Positions 39,990 through 48,077 of a stretch of DNA of 51,278 nt are shown here, in pieces. The notes beneath the pieces were generated by a model. That model was not told where the DNA came from. It saw only the letters and a list, made by a program, of their open reading frames with translations, and searched no databases. The position numbers and the translations under genes were made by a program. Every line of letters starts with the position of its first letter. The first letter of the stretch is position 1. The stretch comes from an uncultured Caryophanales bacterium (GTDB lineage Bacteria; Bacillota_I; Bacilli_A; RF39; UBA660): the NCBI GenBank assembly GCA_946410555.1, contig CAMKAT010000001.1:111108-162385 (forward strand), in the 5' to 3' direction.

Positions 39990-41279
39990 ATGGACGAAGA
40001 AAGAAAATATTATTCAGTAACTGCATATAATACATCAATTAAAAGATACTTAGATAGCATAGATGAACTTAAAGATGTTCATATTAAAGGTGAAATAAGT
40101 AACTGGAAAGGTGCAACTAGAGGACACCTATATTTCACACTTAAAGATGAAGAATCTAGAATAAGTGTAGTTATGTTTAAAGGTTCAGCAGAAAGGCTAG
40201 ATTTTGTTCCAAAAGAAGGAGATAAAGTCTTAGTAGATGGTCGTATTTCTGCTTATCCAGCATCAGGTACTTATCAAGTTTATATTGATAAGATGAGGCT
40301 TGATGGTGAAGGAGATCTTTTAAAGAAACTTGAAGAGTTAAAGAAAAAATTAGCTTCTGAAGGATTATTTGATGAAACTCACAAGAAACCAATACCTAAG
40401 TTTCCTAAGAAGATTGGTGTAATTACTTCTAGTAATATAAATCAAGCAGCAGTTCATGATATTATTACTACTATTAATAGAAGATATCCATTATGTGAAG
40501 TAATATTATTCCCAGCAATGGTACAAGGTGAACAAGCTAAGTTTGATATAGTAAAACAAATTGAAGAAGCTAATAAAGAAAAATATGAACTAGATACATT
40601 GATAGTTGGTAGAGGTGGAGGTTCAATCGAAGACCTATGGGCATTTAATGAAGAAATTGTTGCAAGAGCAATTTATGACTCTAGAGTACCAATTATTTCT
40701 GCTGTTGGACATGATATAGATTACACAATTGCAGATTTCGTAGCTGACTTAAGAGCAGCAACACCAACCGCAGGTGCAGAACTAGCAGTTCCAAATCTTG
40801 TTGATGTATTAGCGTATATCAAACAGTTAGAAATAAGATCTAATCAAGCTATAACAAGTAAGATTAATCATTTAAGAGAAATTTTAAATAAGATAAAGAA
40901 AAGTTATGTTTTAGAAAATCCACTAGCATCTTTCCAAATTAAAGAACAAAAGCTAGATGAGTTAATTAATAGACTTAATACAAATATTACTAATAAGTTA
41001 GATTCTTCTAAGATTAGACTATCTAATATATTAAGTAAGAGAATAATTAAGAATCCAGAAGATATGCTTATTCCTAAAAAGAATAGTTTAGAACTTCTAA
41101 TTAATAAACTTGAGTTACTTAATCCATTAAGTGTTATTAAGAAGGGTTACTCAGTAGTAGAAACTGATTCGAAGATTATTAAGTCAGTTAAAGATGTAAA
41201 AACAAATGATGAATTAAAAATTAAAGTTATTGATGGTATTATAAAAGCTAATGTTGAAGGAGTTGAAAATAATGGCTAA
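39990..41279 (+). CDS. xseA: Exodeoxyribonuclease VII large subunit
   Basis: A 429-residue catalytic subunit for degrading single-stranded DNA: N-terminal OB domain (about 1-100, LKDVHIKGEISNWKGATRGHLYFTLKDE-type), catalytic domain with ISSSNIN-like ITSSNINQAA, RGGGSIEDLWAFNEE (about 206-220), GHDIDYTIADFVADLRAATPTAGAE-type block split here (near 233-257), and a coiled-coil C-terminal region (about 270-380). The ribosome site is TTGGTGAT. It overlaps xseB by 8 bp; both would be LexA-controlled. Confidence 0.95.
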   Translation: MDEERKYYSVTAYNTSIKRYLDSIDELKDVHIKGEISNWKGATRGHLYFTLKDEESRISVVMFKGSAERLDFVPKEGDKVLVDGRISAYPASGTYQVYIDKMRLDGEGDLLKKLEELKKKLASEGLFDETHKKPIPKFPKKIGVITSSNINQAAVHDIITTINRRYPLCEVILFPAMVQGEQAKFDIVKQIEEANKEKYELDTLIVGRGGGSIEDLWAFNEEIVARAIYDSRVPIISAVGHDIDYTIADFVADLRAATPTAGAELAVPNLVDVLAYIKQLEIRSNQAITSKINHLREILNKIKKSYVLENPLASFQIKEQKLDELINRLNTNITNKLDSSKIRLSNILSKRIIKNPEDMLIPKKNSLELLINKLELLNPLSVIKKGYSVVETDSKIIKSVKDVKTNDELKIKVIDGIIKANVEGVENNG

Positions 41280-41490
41280 AGAAGAAAAGAAATTTGAAGA
41301 ATTATTAAGTGAAGTTGAAGAAATTGTTACTTCTCTTGAAAACGGAAATGTTGATTTAGATGAATCAATAAAGAAATATACTGAAGCAATGGAAAAGGTT
41401 AAACTTTGCTCAGAAAAACTTGATAGTGCAACAAAAACAGTTAATAAAATATTAACTGAAAATGGTACACTTGAAGATTTAGAAATTTAA
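41272..41490 (+). CDS. xseB: Exodeoxyribonuclease VII small subunit
   Basis: A 72-residue helical protein of the standard XseB length with FEELLSEVEEIVTSLENGN and LDESIKKYTEAMEKVKLCSEKL, the two-helix pattern that binds the XseA coiled coil. ATG 41272 follows AAGGAG; a longer frame from 41251 lies within xseA. Overlap with xseA keeps the subunit ratio coupled. Confidence 0.95.
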   Translation: MAKEEKKFEELLSEVEEIVTSLENGNVDLDESIKKYTEAMEKVKLCSEKLDSATKTVNKILTENGTLEDLEI

Positions 41491-41492
41491 TT

Positions 41493-41521
41493 AGAACTAT
41501 TTAAAAAATAGTTCTTTTTTG
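41493..41521 (+). terminator. Terminator after xseB
   Basis: AGAACTATTT / AAATAGTTCT, 10 bp with loop AAA, then TTTTTT. GAAC/GTTC here are too far apart for a LexA box. Confidence 0.9.
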
Positions 41522-41545
41522 TTACTATTTAATTAGGTGATACTC

Positions 41546-42214
41546 ATGAAACAAATCAATGAGAATATTGAAAATATTAAAGAAGATTCTATTAAACTTA
41601 TAGGATTATTTCTTTTTATTATATTAATTACATTTATAACTGTATTACTTGTTTACTTTATTGGTTTATATAAATACAACAAAACAAGAACTACTATTGA
41701 TTCACTTAAAATTAATACCACAGTTAATGATTCAGAATATGAATTAGTTGATAATAGTGAAGAATTAATTTTAAATGAAAAATGTAATGAATCATGTAAG
41801 CTTAAAACTAAGGTAGGTATGGAATCTATTTACTATTACATAAGAAAAGAAGACAACTCAATCTTGTTAGATATAAATAGATTATATGTTCATATTGCAA
41901 CTATAAACATCGGAGATAATATTGATGAACTTGCTTTATCAAAATATAATGATATAGATATGATTAAAACTATTTATCATGATGAAGTATCATCATATGA
42001 TGAAGTAATTTTCGTAAATGAATTAAAGAAAGATATTATTACATCAGTTTCAACTAATGAAATTGAAGTAACTGAAGACGGAATTATTTACTATTCATAT
42101 TCATGCTTAAAAACTAATAATACTAATAGTATGAAATTTAAAAATATAAGAAAACCATTTGATAATAGTAATACTATTCTTTCATATGAAAATGTTAATT
42201 TAGATTATTGTTAA
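41546..42214 (+). CDS. Unknown single-pass membrane protein
   Basis: A 222-residue protein with one strong N-terminal membrane helix (about 17-42) followed by an extracytoplasmic domain of 180 residues rich in Asn, Ser, Asp and with paired Cys (KCNESCKLK, later SCLK and a terminal Cys), possibly disulfide-bonded. No known family. AGGTGAT precedes ATG 41546; the in-frame GTG 41537 overlaps this site. It stands alone between two terminators. Confidence 0.65.
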   Translation: MKQINENIENIKEDSIKLIGLFLFIILITFITVLLVYFIGLYKYNKTRTTIDSLKINTTVNDSEYELVDNSEELILNEKCNESCKLKTKVGMESIYYYIRKEDNSILLDINRLYVHIATINIGDNIDELALSKYNDIDMIKTIYHDEVSSYDEVIFVNELKKDIITSVSTNEIEVTEDGIIYYSYSCLKTNNTNSMKFKNIRKPFDNSNTILSYENVNLDYC

Positions 42215-42238
42215 AAGTTACTTTATGTAACTTTTTAT
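42213..42238 (+). terminator. Terminator
   Basis: AAAAGTTAC / GTAACTTTT stem with 5-base loop and a short T-run. Confidence 0.8.
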
Positions 42239-42272
42239 AGTGTAAAGTAAAAGTAAGAGAGTAAAGTATTTA

Positions 42273-42301
42273 TTGTTGATTAGTATAAATAAATCTATAA
42301 T
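42273..42301 (+). promoter_or_regulatory. Promoter of the HPt/response-regulator operon
   Basis: TTGTTG (42273-42278), 17-bp spacer, TATAAT (42296-42301). Confidence 0.6.
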
Positions 42302-42323
42302 TAAATTATGATAGGAGGAAGTT

Positions 42324-42680
42324 ATGGATACAAATATTTTAACAAGCAATGGAATTGATATTAATAAAGGGCTTGAACTTTTAGGTGACATGGAAATGTA
42401 TAACGATACATTAAGAGACTTTATTCAAGAATCAGAAACTAGAATACCTCAAATTCAAGAATCTTTAGCTAAAGGAGACATGGAGAACTATGGAATCCTA
42501 ACTCATGCTATGAAGAGTGATTCTAAATATTTAGGATTTACTCAATTAGCTGAAATGTCATATCAACATGAATTAGCAGGAAAAGGAAATGACTTAGCAT
42601 TTGCTCAAGCTAACAATCCTGCATTAATGGCAGAAGCTAATAGAATAATAACAGTAGTTAAACAATATTTAGGTATGTAA
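42324..42680 (+). CDS. Histidine phosphotransfer (HPt) domain protein
   Basis: A 118-residue, all-helical protein. THAMKSDSKYLGF (about residues 50-62) is a good HPt motif (HxxKG-like), with His51 the predicted phosphorylation site. The bundle-forming helices before and after fit an HPt four-helix bundle; no catalytic kinase domain is present. AGGAGG precedes the ATG. The next gene, 17 bp downstream, has a receiver domain, so the pair probably forms part of a phosphorelay whose kinase is elsewhere. Confidence 0.8.
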   Translation: MDTNILTSNGIDINKGLELLGDMEMYNDTLRDFIQESETRIPQIQESLAKGDMENYGILTHAMKSDSKYLGFTQLAEMSYQHELAGKGNDLAFAQANNPALMAEANRIITVVKQYLGM

Positions 42681-42697
42681 TCTCAGGGGTAGTTAAT

Positions 42698-43402
42698 ATG
42701 GATATTAAAGAAATAGTAAGCAATATACCTAATGATTTATCAAGATTGATAAAAAATATATATGTTATAAACGATGACGATAATACTCTATATTCCATTA
42801 ACTACAAAGGAAATAAGACAGCTATAGGACCAAAAAAAGAATATAAAGGAATTAATGATTTATTATCGGGCTATAAAGAAACTCCTGTACAAATACTTTC
42901 TAATTCAAAAGGAAAATATGAGACTGAAAACAATGGAGAAGACTTCATTGTAGTATCTTCGATAGGTAATAGTAAAATTGTATATATAATACCTTTGATA
43001 GATGATACTCCAAGTGAAGGCAAAAAGAAAATTATAGTAGCTGATGATTCGCCTGTTGTAACAAACTTTTTATATAAGATATTTAAAGATGATTATGATG
43101 TTTTAATTGCACATAATGGTGATGAAACTATCAAGTTATTAGAGGATAATAACCATGATGAAATCGCAGCATGTTTTACAGATTTAAAGATGCCTGTATC
43201 TAGTGGATATAAAGTATTAGATTACTTTAAAAAGAATGATTTATTTAAAGTAATTCCAGTATCTGTAATCTCGGGTGAAGATGATGTAGATATAGTTAGT
43301 AAGATAACTATTGAATACGATATCGTAGATTTACTTCAAAAACCATTTAGTAAGGATGCAGCTAAGAATATCGTAACTAAAACAATTAATTTTGGAAAAT
43401 AA
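42698..43402 (+). CDS. Response regulator with N-terminal unknown domain
   Basis: A 234-residue protein: an N-terminal region (about 1-105) of alternating strands and helices, possibly a PAS/GAF-like sensor, and a C-terminal receiver (about 110-232). Receiver residues are all visible: VADDSP acidic pair, FTDLKMP phospho-Asp, VISGED Ser and LQKPF Lys. There is no output domain after the receiver, so the N-terminal region or a protein partner must carry the output. It lies 17 bp after the HPt gene. AGGGGTAGTT precedes the ATG. Confidence 0.8.
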   Translation: MDIKEIVSNIPNDLSRLIKNIYVINDDDNTLYSINYKGNKTAIGPKKEYKGINDLLSGYKETPVQILSNSKGKYETENNGEDFIVVSSIGNSKIVYIIPLIDDTPSEGKKKIIVADDSPVVTNFLYKIFKDDYDVLIAHNGDETIKLLEDNNHDEIAACFTDLKMPVSSGYKVLDYFKKNDLFKVIPVSVISGEDDVDIVSKITIEYDIVDLLQKPFSKDAAKNIVTKTINFGK

Positions 43403-43424
43403 GAGGCTATGCCTCTTTTTTATT
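43401..43424 (+). terminator. Terminator of HPt/regulator operon
   Basis: AAGAGGC / GCCTCTT, 7 bp with loop TAT, then TTTT. Confidence 0.85.
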
Positions 43425-43471
43425 TGCCTTTTTAAATACTTTGTTATATTATATTCCCCATATATATGGGG
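43424..43471 (+). promoter_or_regulatory. Promoter plus perfect palindrome before phosphoesterase gene
   Basis: TTGCCT (43424-43429), 17-bp spacer, TATTAT (43447-43452). CCCCATATATATGGGG (43456-43471) is a perfect 16-bp palindrome at the predicted start. Its GGGG is part of the ribosome site of the next gene, so it may be an operator or an RNA hairpin that hides the ribosome site. Confidence 0.6.
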
Positions 43472-43480
43472 GTATTTATG

Positions 43481-45436
43481 ATGAATGATATTATTCTAGA
43501 AGAAATAAAAAAGAATAAATTAGCTGCTAATATAGCATATGATTTACATATACATGATTTAGATTTATATAAAAAAGTAAATGAATTACAAAATATGGGT
43601 TATTCATTTAAAAGAAAATTTTATAGTGATGGTACTTTTGCTTATATAAATGGTAATGATAACTCTACTAATAATTCAAAATATATTGATATTCTTACTG
43701 ATAAATCTGAAGAAAAAATAAGTATATTATGTTTATCTGATACACATATATCTAGTACTGGTGAAAATGCCGATTTAATTAAAAGAGCATTTGATTATGG
43801 ATATAATAAAGGTATTAGATTAGTATTTCTTGGTGGAGATATATTAAATGGTACTTTTGGTTGGTGTGGTAAAACTATTGATGATGGTATTACACAAGTT
43901 GAACGTTTCTTAGAAGTATATCCACATTCAAATGATGTATTAACAATTGGTGTAGGTGGAAATCATGAATTATCAATCTTAGAAGATGAATATTTAGATC
44001 CTATTAAAATGATTACATCTAGAAGACATGATATTGTTATACCAGGTTATAGAGTTACTGAAATAAGAATTAATAATGCAAATATGGCATTATGTCATCC
44101 GACAACAAAAATACATGTTAATGAACCAGTAGAGGTATTAGAAGATGATAGAATTAAAATTGAAGGACATCATCATAAATATGGGTTTTATGTAAATAAT
44201 AAAACTACTACTGTTGCTTTACCAGCAACTTCCAATTTAGATCAAGGGTTAGGTGGATTTGTAGAATTAACTCTTAAATTTAGTAAGAATCTTCTTATTA
44301 AAGAAATTAAAGCAGAGTATATTACATATATAAATGGTAGATTTGTAACTTTAGCTACATCTACAAATAATATAACTCAAAAATCTTATACAACTGGACA
44401 TTATAAAAAAGGATTTCATTTAATATTTGAAAATAATTATCCATTATTGCCTGAGGTAAATAATAGTGAAGAAGTAGAAAGACTAAAGAACTTAAATGAA
44501 CAAAATGTTAATAGTATTAAATCATTAGAAAATGAAAATATAGAATTAAAAGAAAAAATAGAACAAGAAAATCTAGATAAAATAAATGCCCAAAATAAAA
44601 ATAAAGACTTAAAAGATGAAAATAGAAGACTTACTAATACAGTTAAAACTCATGCACAAGCAATTAATAGATTAACAGGTGAAGTAAGTACTACTCAAAA
44701 AGAAAACGAAGAATTAAAAAGTAGTTTAGGTATTCTTAAAGAAAAAGAAGAAGTATTATCATCTCAACTTACAAGAGAGTTTAATACTAATGAATCTTTA
44801 AAATCTTCAATTAGTAAAATGAAGAAAGATATATCTAATAAAGATAATAAGATTACTAAATTAGAAACTAAGAATACTGATTTAGAAAAGAATAATAAAA
44901 AAATAACTGAAAGTTATAATTCATTAAAGAATAGTCATGAAGAGATATTAAGAGAATTAAATGAATATAAAGCTTTATTAGAACAATACAAAAATGGCAA
45001 ACTTGTTAGTGAAGTTAATAGTACTGATGTAGTAGAAGAAGTTAAAAAAGCAGTATTAATTTCAGAAACTGAAGAATTAACTCCAGAAAAAATGTATTCA
45101 ATTAAAAAAGAACAAATTGAAAAATATAAAGAATTCTTAAAGAATGAACCTAAAGAAGAAACTATTGATAATCGTAGAGAAGAATTCTTACAAATGGCTG
45201 AAGAATTCAATGAAGAAGAAAAACAAACTGATCCATTCGAAGATGAAGAATTTGTGGAAAGAATGTGCGATGTAATGGATAATGTTTCAATGCAACTTTC
45301 TGGTGAAGAAGAAAAGAAAAGAATTATAAAAGATAATAAAGCATATAATAAAGGTAAAAGAATAGAGAATTCTCAATTAACTAGAGACGAACAAATCGAA
45401 AAATTAAAAAGAGAGTATATTTATAAGCATAGATAA
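43481..45436 (+). CDS. Metallophosphoesterase with long C-terminal coiled coil
   Basis: A 651-residue protein. Residues about 85-300 form a calcineurin-like phosphoesterase: CLSDTHIS, LGGDILNG, GGNHEL and, later, GHHHKYG supply the metal ligands. Residues about 330-530 are a continuous Glu/Lys/Asn-rich coiled coil, and the last 120 are highly charged. No membrane segment. ATG 43481 (or 43478) follows GGGGG; ATG 43466 overlaps it. The coiled coil suggests a scaffold or filament-associated enzyme; substrate unknown. Confidence 0.75.
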   Translation: MNDIILEEIKKNKLAANIAYDLHIHDLDLYKKVNELQNMGYSFKRKFYSDGTFAYINGNDNSTNNSKYIDILTDKSEEKISILCLSDTHISSTGENADLIKRAFDYGYNKGIRLVFLGGDILNGTFGWCGKTIDDGITQVERFLEVYPHSNDVLTIGVGGNHELSILEDEYLDPIKMITSRRHDIVIPGYRVTEIRINNANMALCHPTTKIHVNEPVEVLEDDRIKIEGHHHKYGFYVNNKTTTVALPATSNLDQGLGGFVELTLKFSKNLLIKEIKAEYITYINGRFVTLATSTNNITQKSYTTGHYKKGFHLIFENNYPLLPEVNNSEEVERLKNLNEQNVNSIKSLENENIELKEKIEQENLDKINAQNKNKDLKDENRRLTNTVKTHAQAINRLTGEVSTTQKENEELKSSLGILKEKEEVLSSQLTREFNTNESLKSSISKMKKDISNKDNKITKLETKNTDLEKNNKKITESYNSLKNSHEEILRELNEYKALLEQYKNGKLVSEVNSTDVVEEVKKAVLISETEELTPEKMYSIKKEQIEKYKEFLKNEPKEETIDNRREEFLQMAEEFNEEEKQTDPFEDEEFVERMCDVMDNVSMQLSGEEEKKRIIKDNKAYNKGKRIENSQLTRDEQIEKLKREYIYKHR

Positions 45437-45462
45437 GCGTATATAAATACGCTTATTTTATT
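45433..45462 (+). terminator. Terminator after phosphoesterase gene
   Basis: ATAAGCGTAT / ATACGCTTAT, 10 bp with loop ATAA, then TTTTATT. Confidence 0.9.
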
Positions 45463-45514
45463 GCAAAAAAAGAATAAAAATGTTAATATCTAAACGTGAA
45501 TTAAGGAGGTTCTT

Positions 45515-46723
45515 ATGAAGAAAGTTATTATTATTAAATACGCAGAACTTAATACAAAAAAAGATAATATAGACTTTTTTATTAAATTACTAAGAAAAAA
45601 TATACAAACAATTCTTAATGATGATACTAAAAAGATTACTTATGATCATGGAAGAATGTTTATTGAATCAACTGAAGATGATTTTGAAGACTTACTAAAA
45701 AAAATCAAGAAAGTATTTGGTATTCATGAAATTAATATTGCTTATAAGTTAGACACAACAGATTTTGATGAAATCAAAACTACTTTAGCTGAACTTGTTA
45801 AAGATAGTGACTTCAAAACATTTAAAGTAGCTACTAAAAGAAGTGATAAGAATTATCCGTTAGATTCTATGGAAATAAGTAGATTATTAGGTGGAGTAGT
45901 TTTAAGAACATTAAATGATAAGGGTGTATCAGTAGATGTTCATAATCCAGAAGTAACTATTAATGTTGAAGTAAGACGTGGACAATCGTTTCTTTATTTT
46001 GAAAGAGTTAAAGGATTAGGTGGATATCCAGTTGGTTCATTAGGAAAAGGATTACTTATGTTAAGTGGAGGTATTGATTCTCCAGTTGCGGGTTACCTTG
46101 CTATGAAGCGTGGAGTTAGAATTGAAGCTATTTACTTTGAATCTCCTCCTCATACTTCGGAAGACGCTAAAAATAAAGTAATTAAACTAGCTACTAAGTT
46201 AAGTGAATACTCTAGTTATGTAAAAATACATGTAATTAACTTTACTGAAATTCAAGAAACTATTCTTAAGAATGCTCCTCATGATTATTTAATTACACTA
46301 ATGAGAAGAATGATGTATAGAATTACTGAAAGAGTAGCTCATAAGAATAATTGTAAGTGTATTGTTAATGGTGAATCTATTGGACAAGTAGCAAGTCAAA
46401 CTCTAACAAGTATGTCTTGTATAAATGCAGTTACTAATATGCCTGTAATTAGACCAGTAGCATGTTTAGATAAGAATGATATTATTGAAATAGCAAAAGA
46501 TATAGATACTTATAATATTTCAATTGAACCATTCGAAGACTGTTGTACAATCTTTGTACCAAAGCATCCAGTAATTAATCCAGACATACATTTATGTGAA
46601 GAATATGAATCAAACGTTGATTATGATGCACTTGTTAAAAAGGCAGTTGAAACTTCTACAGTTATTAAAGTAGAAAATGGTGGAAAAGCACAAATTAAAG
46701 AAGACTTTAAAGATTTATTTTAA
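45515..46723 (+). CDS. thiI: tRNA 4-thiouridine sulfurtransferase ThiI
   Basis: A 402-residue enzyme of the shorter, Firmicutes-type ThiI (no C-terminal rhodanese domain). N-terminal ferredoxin-like/THUMP domains (about 1-170) bind tRNA, and LMLSGGIDSPVAGYLAMKRG (PP-loop, about 180-199) activates U8 with ATP. The Cys pair in EPFEDCCTIF near residue 340 is conserved. AAGGAGG precedes the ATG. A cysteine desulfurase gene, its usual partner, is not adjacent. Confidence 0.95.
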   Translation: MKKVIIIKYAELNTKKDNIDFFIKLLRKNIQTILNDDTKKITYDHGRMFIESTEDDFEDLLKKIKKVFGIHEINIAYKLDTTDFDEIKTTLAELVKDSDFKTFKVATKRSDKNYPLDSMEISRLLGGVVLRTLNDKGVSVDVHNPEVTINVEVRRGQSFLYFERVKGLGGYPVGSLGKGLLMLSGGIDSPVAGYLAMKRGVRIEAIYFESPPHTSEDAKNKVIKLATKLSEYSSYVKIHVINFTEIQETILKNAPHDYLITLMRRMMYRITERVAHKNNCKCIVNGESIGQVASQTLTSMSCINAVTNMPVIRPVACLDKNDIIEIAKDIDTYNISIEPFEDCCTIFVPKHPVINPDIHLCEEYESNVDYDALVKKAVETSTVIKVENGGKAQIKEDFKDLF

Positions 46724-46736
46724 AGTCTTTTTTTCT
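46701..46736 (+). terminator. Terminator after thiI
   Basis: AAGACTTTAAA pairs with TTTAAAGTCTT (11 bp) around a 7-base loop, followed by TTTTTTC. Confidence 0.88.
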
Positions 46737-46763
46737 TGCATTTTTATAATTTTTTGCTATTAT
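46736..46763 (+). promoter_or_regulatory. Promoter of first acetate kinase gene
   Basis: TTGCAT (46736-46741), 16-bp spacer, extended -10 TGCTATTAT (TATTAT 46758-46763). Confidence 0.6.
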
Positions 46764-46786
46764 AAAAACTAGATAGAGGTGAGAAT

Positions 46787-47986
46787 GTGAAAATTTTATC
46801 TGTAAATGCGGGAAGTAGTTCCCTAAAATTCAGATTATACGATATGCCAAAGGAAGAGCTTCTTATGAAAGGTACTATTGAGAGAATAGGCTTATCTGAT
46901 GGAGTTTATAGCATTCGTATCGGTGATACTAAAGTTGAGAAGGATATAGACTTTGCTGATCATGAAGAGGCAGTACAACTATTACTTAAAGATTTAGTTG
47001 ATCAAAAAGTTATTAAGTCATTAGACGAAATAAAAGCTGTTGGACATAGAATTGTTCACGGAGGAAACAAATACTCAAAGAGTGTTGTTTTAAACAAAAG
47101 AGTTATTAAAGAAATTACTTCAATTTCTGATTTAGCTCCACTTCATAATCCAGCTGGATTACTTGGAGTACAAGCATTTGTTGACAATATTCCAGATGCT
47201 GTTAATGTTGCATGTTTCGATACTGCATTTCATCAAACAATGGAACCGGCAGAATTCCTATATGCAATTCCATATGAATGGTATGTTAAATATGATGTAA
47301 GAAAATATGGTTTCCATGGATTATCTCATAAGTTCATTACTGAAACTATGATGGATAAATTAAAAAATAAGAAACCAAATTTAATTATTTGTCATATTGG
47401 TAATGGTGCATCAATTAGTGCTATCAAAGATGGACATTGTATTGATACATCTATGGGTATGACTCCAAACGCAGGTCTTATGATGGGAACTCGTTCAGGA
47501 GATATCGACCATACATTAATTCAATATGTTAAGAAGAAAACTGGATATTCTTCAGAAAAGATTAATGAAATCTTAAATAAAGAATCTGGTCTTGAAGGTA
47601 TCGCTGGAATGTCAGATTTAAGAGATATCGATAGAGCTTATGAAGCTAAAGAAGATAAAGTAGTTTTAGCTATTGATATGTATACTCAAAGAATTGCTAA
47701 CTATGTAGCTGAATATTATTGCAAACTTGATGGAAAAGTTGATGGAATAGTATTTACTGCTGGTGGTGGTGAAAATGATCCAATCATCAGAAGAGAAGCA
47801 ATGAAGAAACTTCATGCATTAGGTATTAAACTTGATGATGAAAAGAATGAAGAAACAATTACAAGAAAAGGTAAAGAAGGACTTATTTCTAGTAAGGACT
47901 CTAAAGTACCTGTTTATGTATTTGCAACAGATGAAGAATTAATGATTGCAAGAGATACTTATAAACTAGCTACTGAAGCAGAATAA
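46787..47986 (+). CDS. ackA: Acetate kinase (copy 1)
   Basis: A 399-residue acetate kinase making ATP from acetyl phosphate. NAGSSSLKF (residues 5-13), GHRIVHGG, DLAPLHNPA, FDTAFHQTM, KYGFHGLSH and MGMTPNAGLMMGTRSGD cover the substrate and nucleotide sites. GTG start with GAGGTGAGA upstream. A second, diverged copy follows after a terminator and a separate promoter; pta is not in the window. Confidence 0.95.
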   Translation: MKILSVNAGSSSLKFRLYDMPKEELLMKGTIERIGLSDGVYSIRIGDTKVEKDIDFADHEEAVQLLLKDLVDQKVIKSLDEIKAVGHRIVHGGNKYSKSVVLNKRVIKEITSISDLAPLHNPAGLLGVQAFVDNIPDAVNVACFDTAFHQTMEPAEFLYAIPYEWYVKYDVRKYGFHGLSHKFITETMMDKLKNKKPNLIICHIGNGASISAIKDGHCIDTSMGMTPNAGLMMGTRSGDIDHTLIQYVKKKTGYSSEKINEILNKESGLEGIAGMSDLRDIDRAYEAKEDKVVLAIDMYTQRIANYVAEYYCKLDGKVDGIVFTAGGGENDPIIRREAMKKLHALGIKLDDEKNEETITRKGKEGLISSKDSKVPVYVFATDEELMIARDTYKLATEAE

Positions 47987-47995
47987 TAGTTTTGT

Positions 47996-48022
47996 AAAGG
48001 AAGGTCAAACCTTCCTTTTTCC
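47996..48022 (+). terminator. Terminator between the two ackA genes
   Basis: AAAGGAAGGT / ACCTTCCTTT with loop CAA and a T-run. Confidence 0.92.
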
Positions 48023-48051
48023 TTGTTATAAAGTGTCTAATTTAGTATAAT
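48023..48051 (+). promoter_or_regulatory. Promoter of second acetate kinase gene
   Basis: TTGTTA (48023-48028), 17-bp spacer, TATAAT (48046-48051). Confidence 0.75.
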
Positions 48052-48077
48052 TAATACGGAAAAGAGGAATTTAGAAT

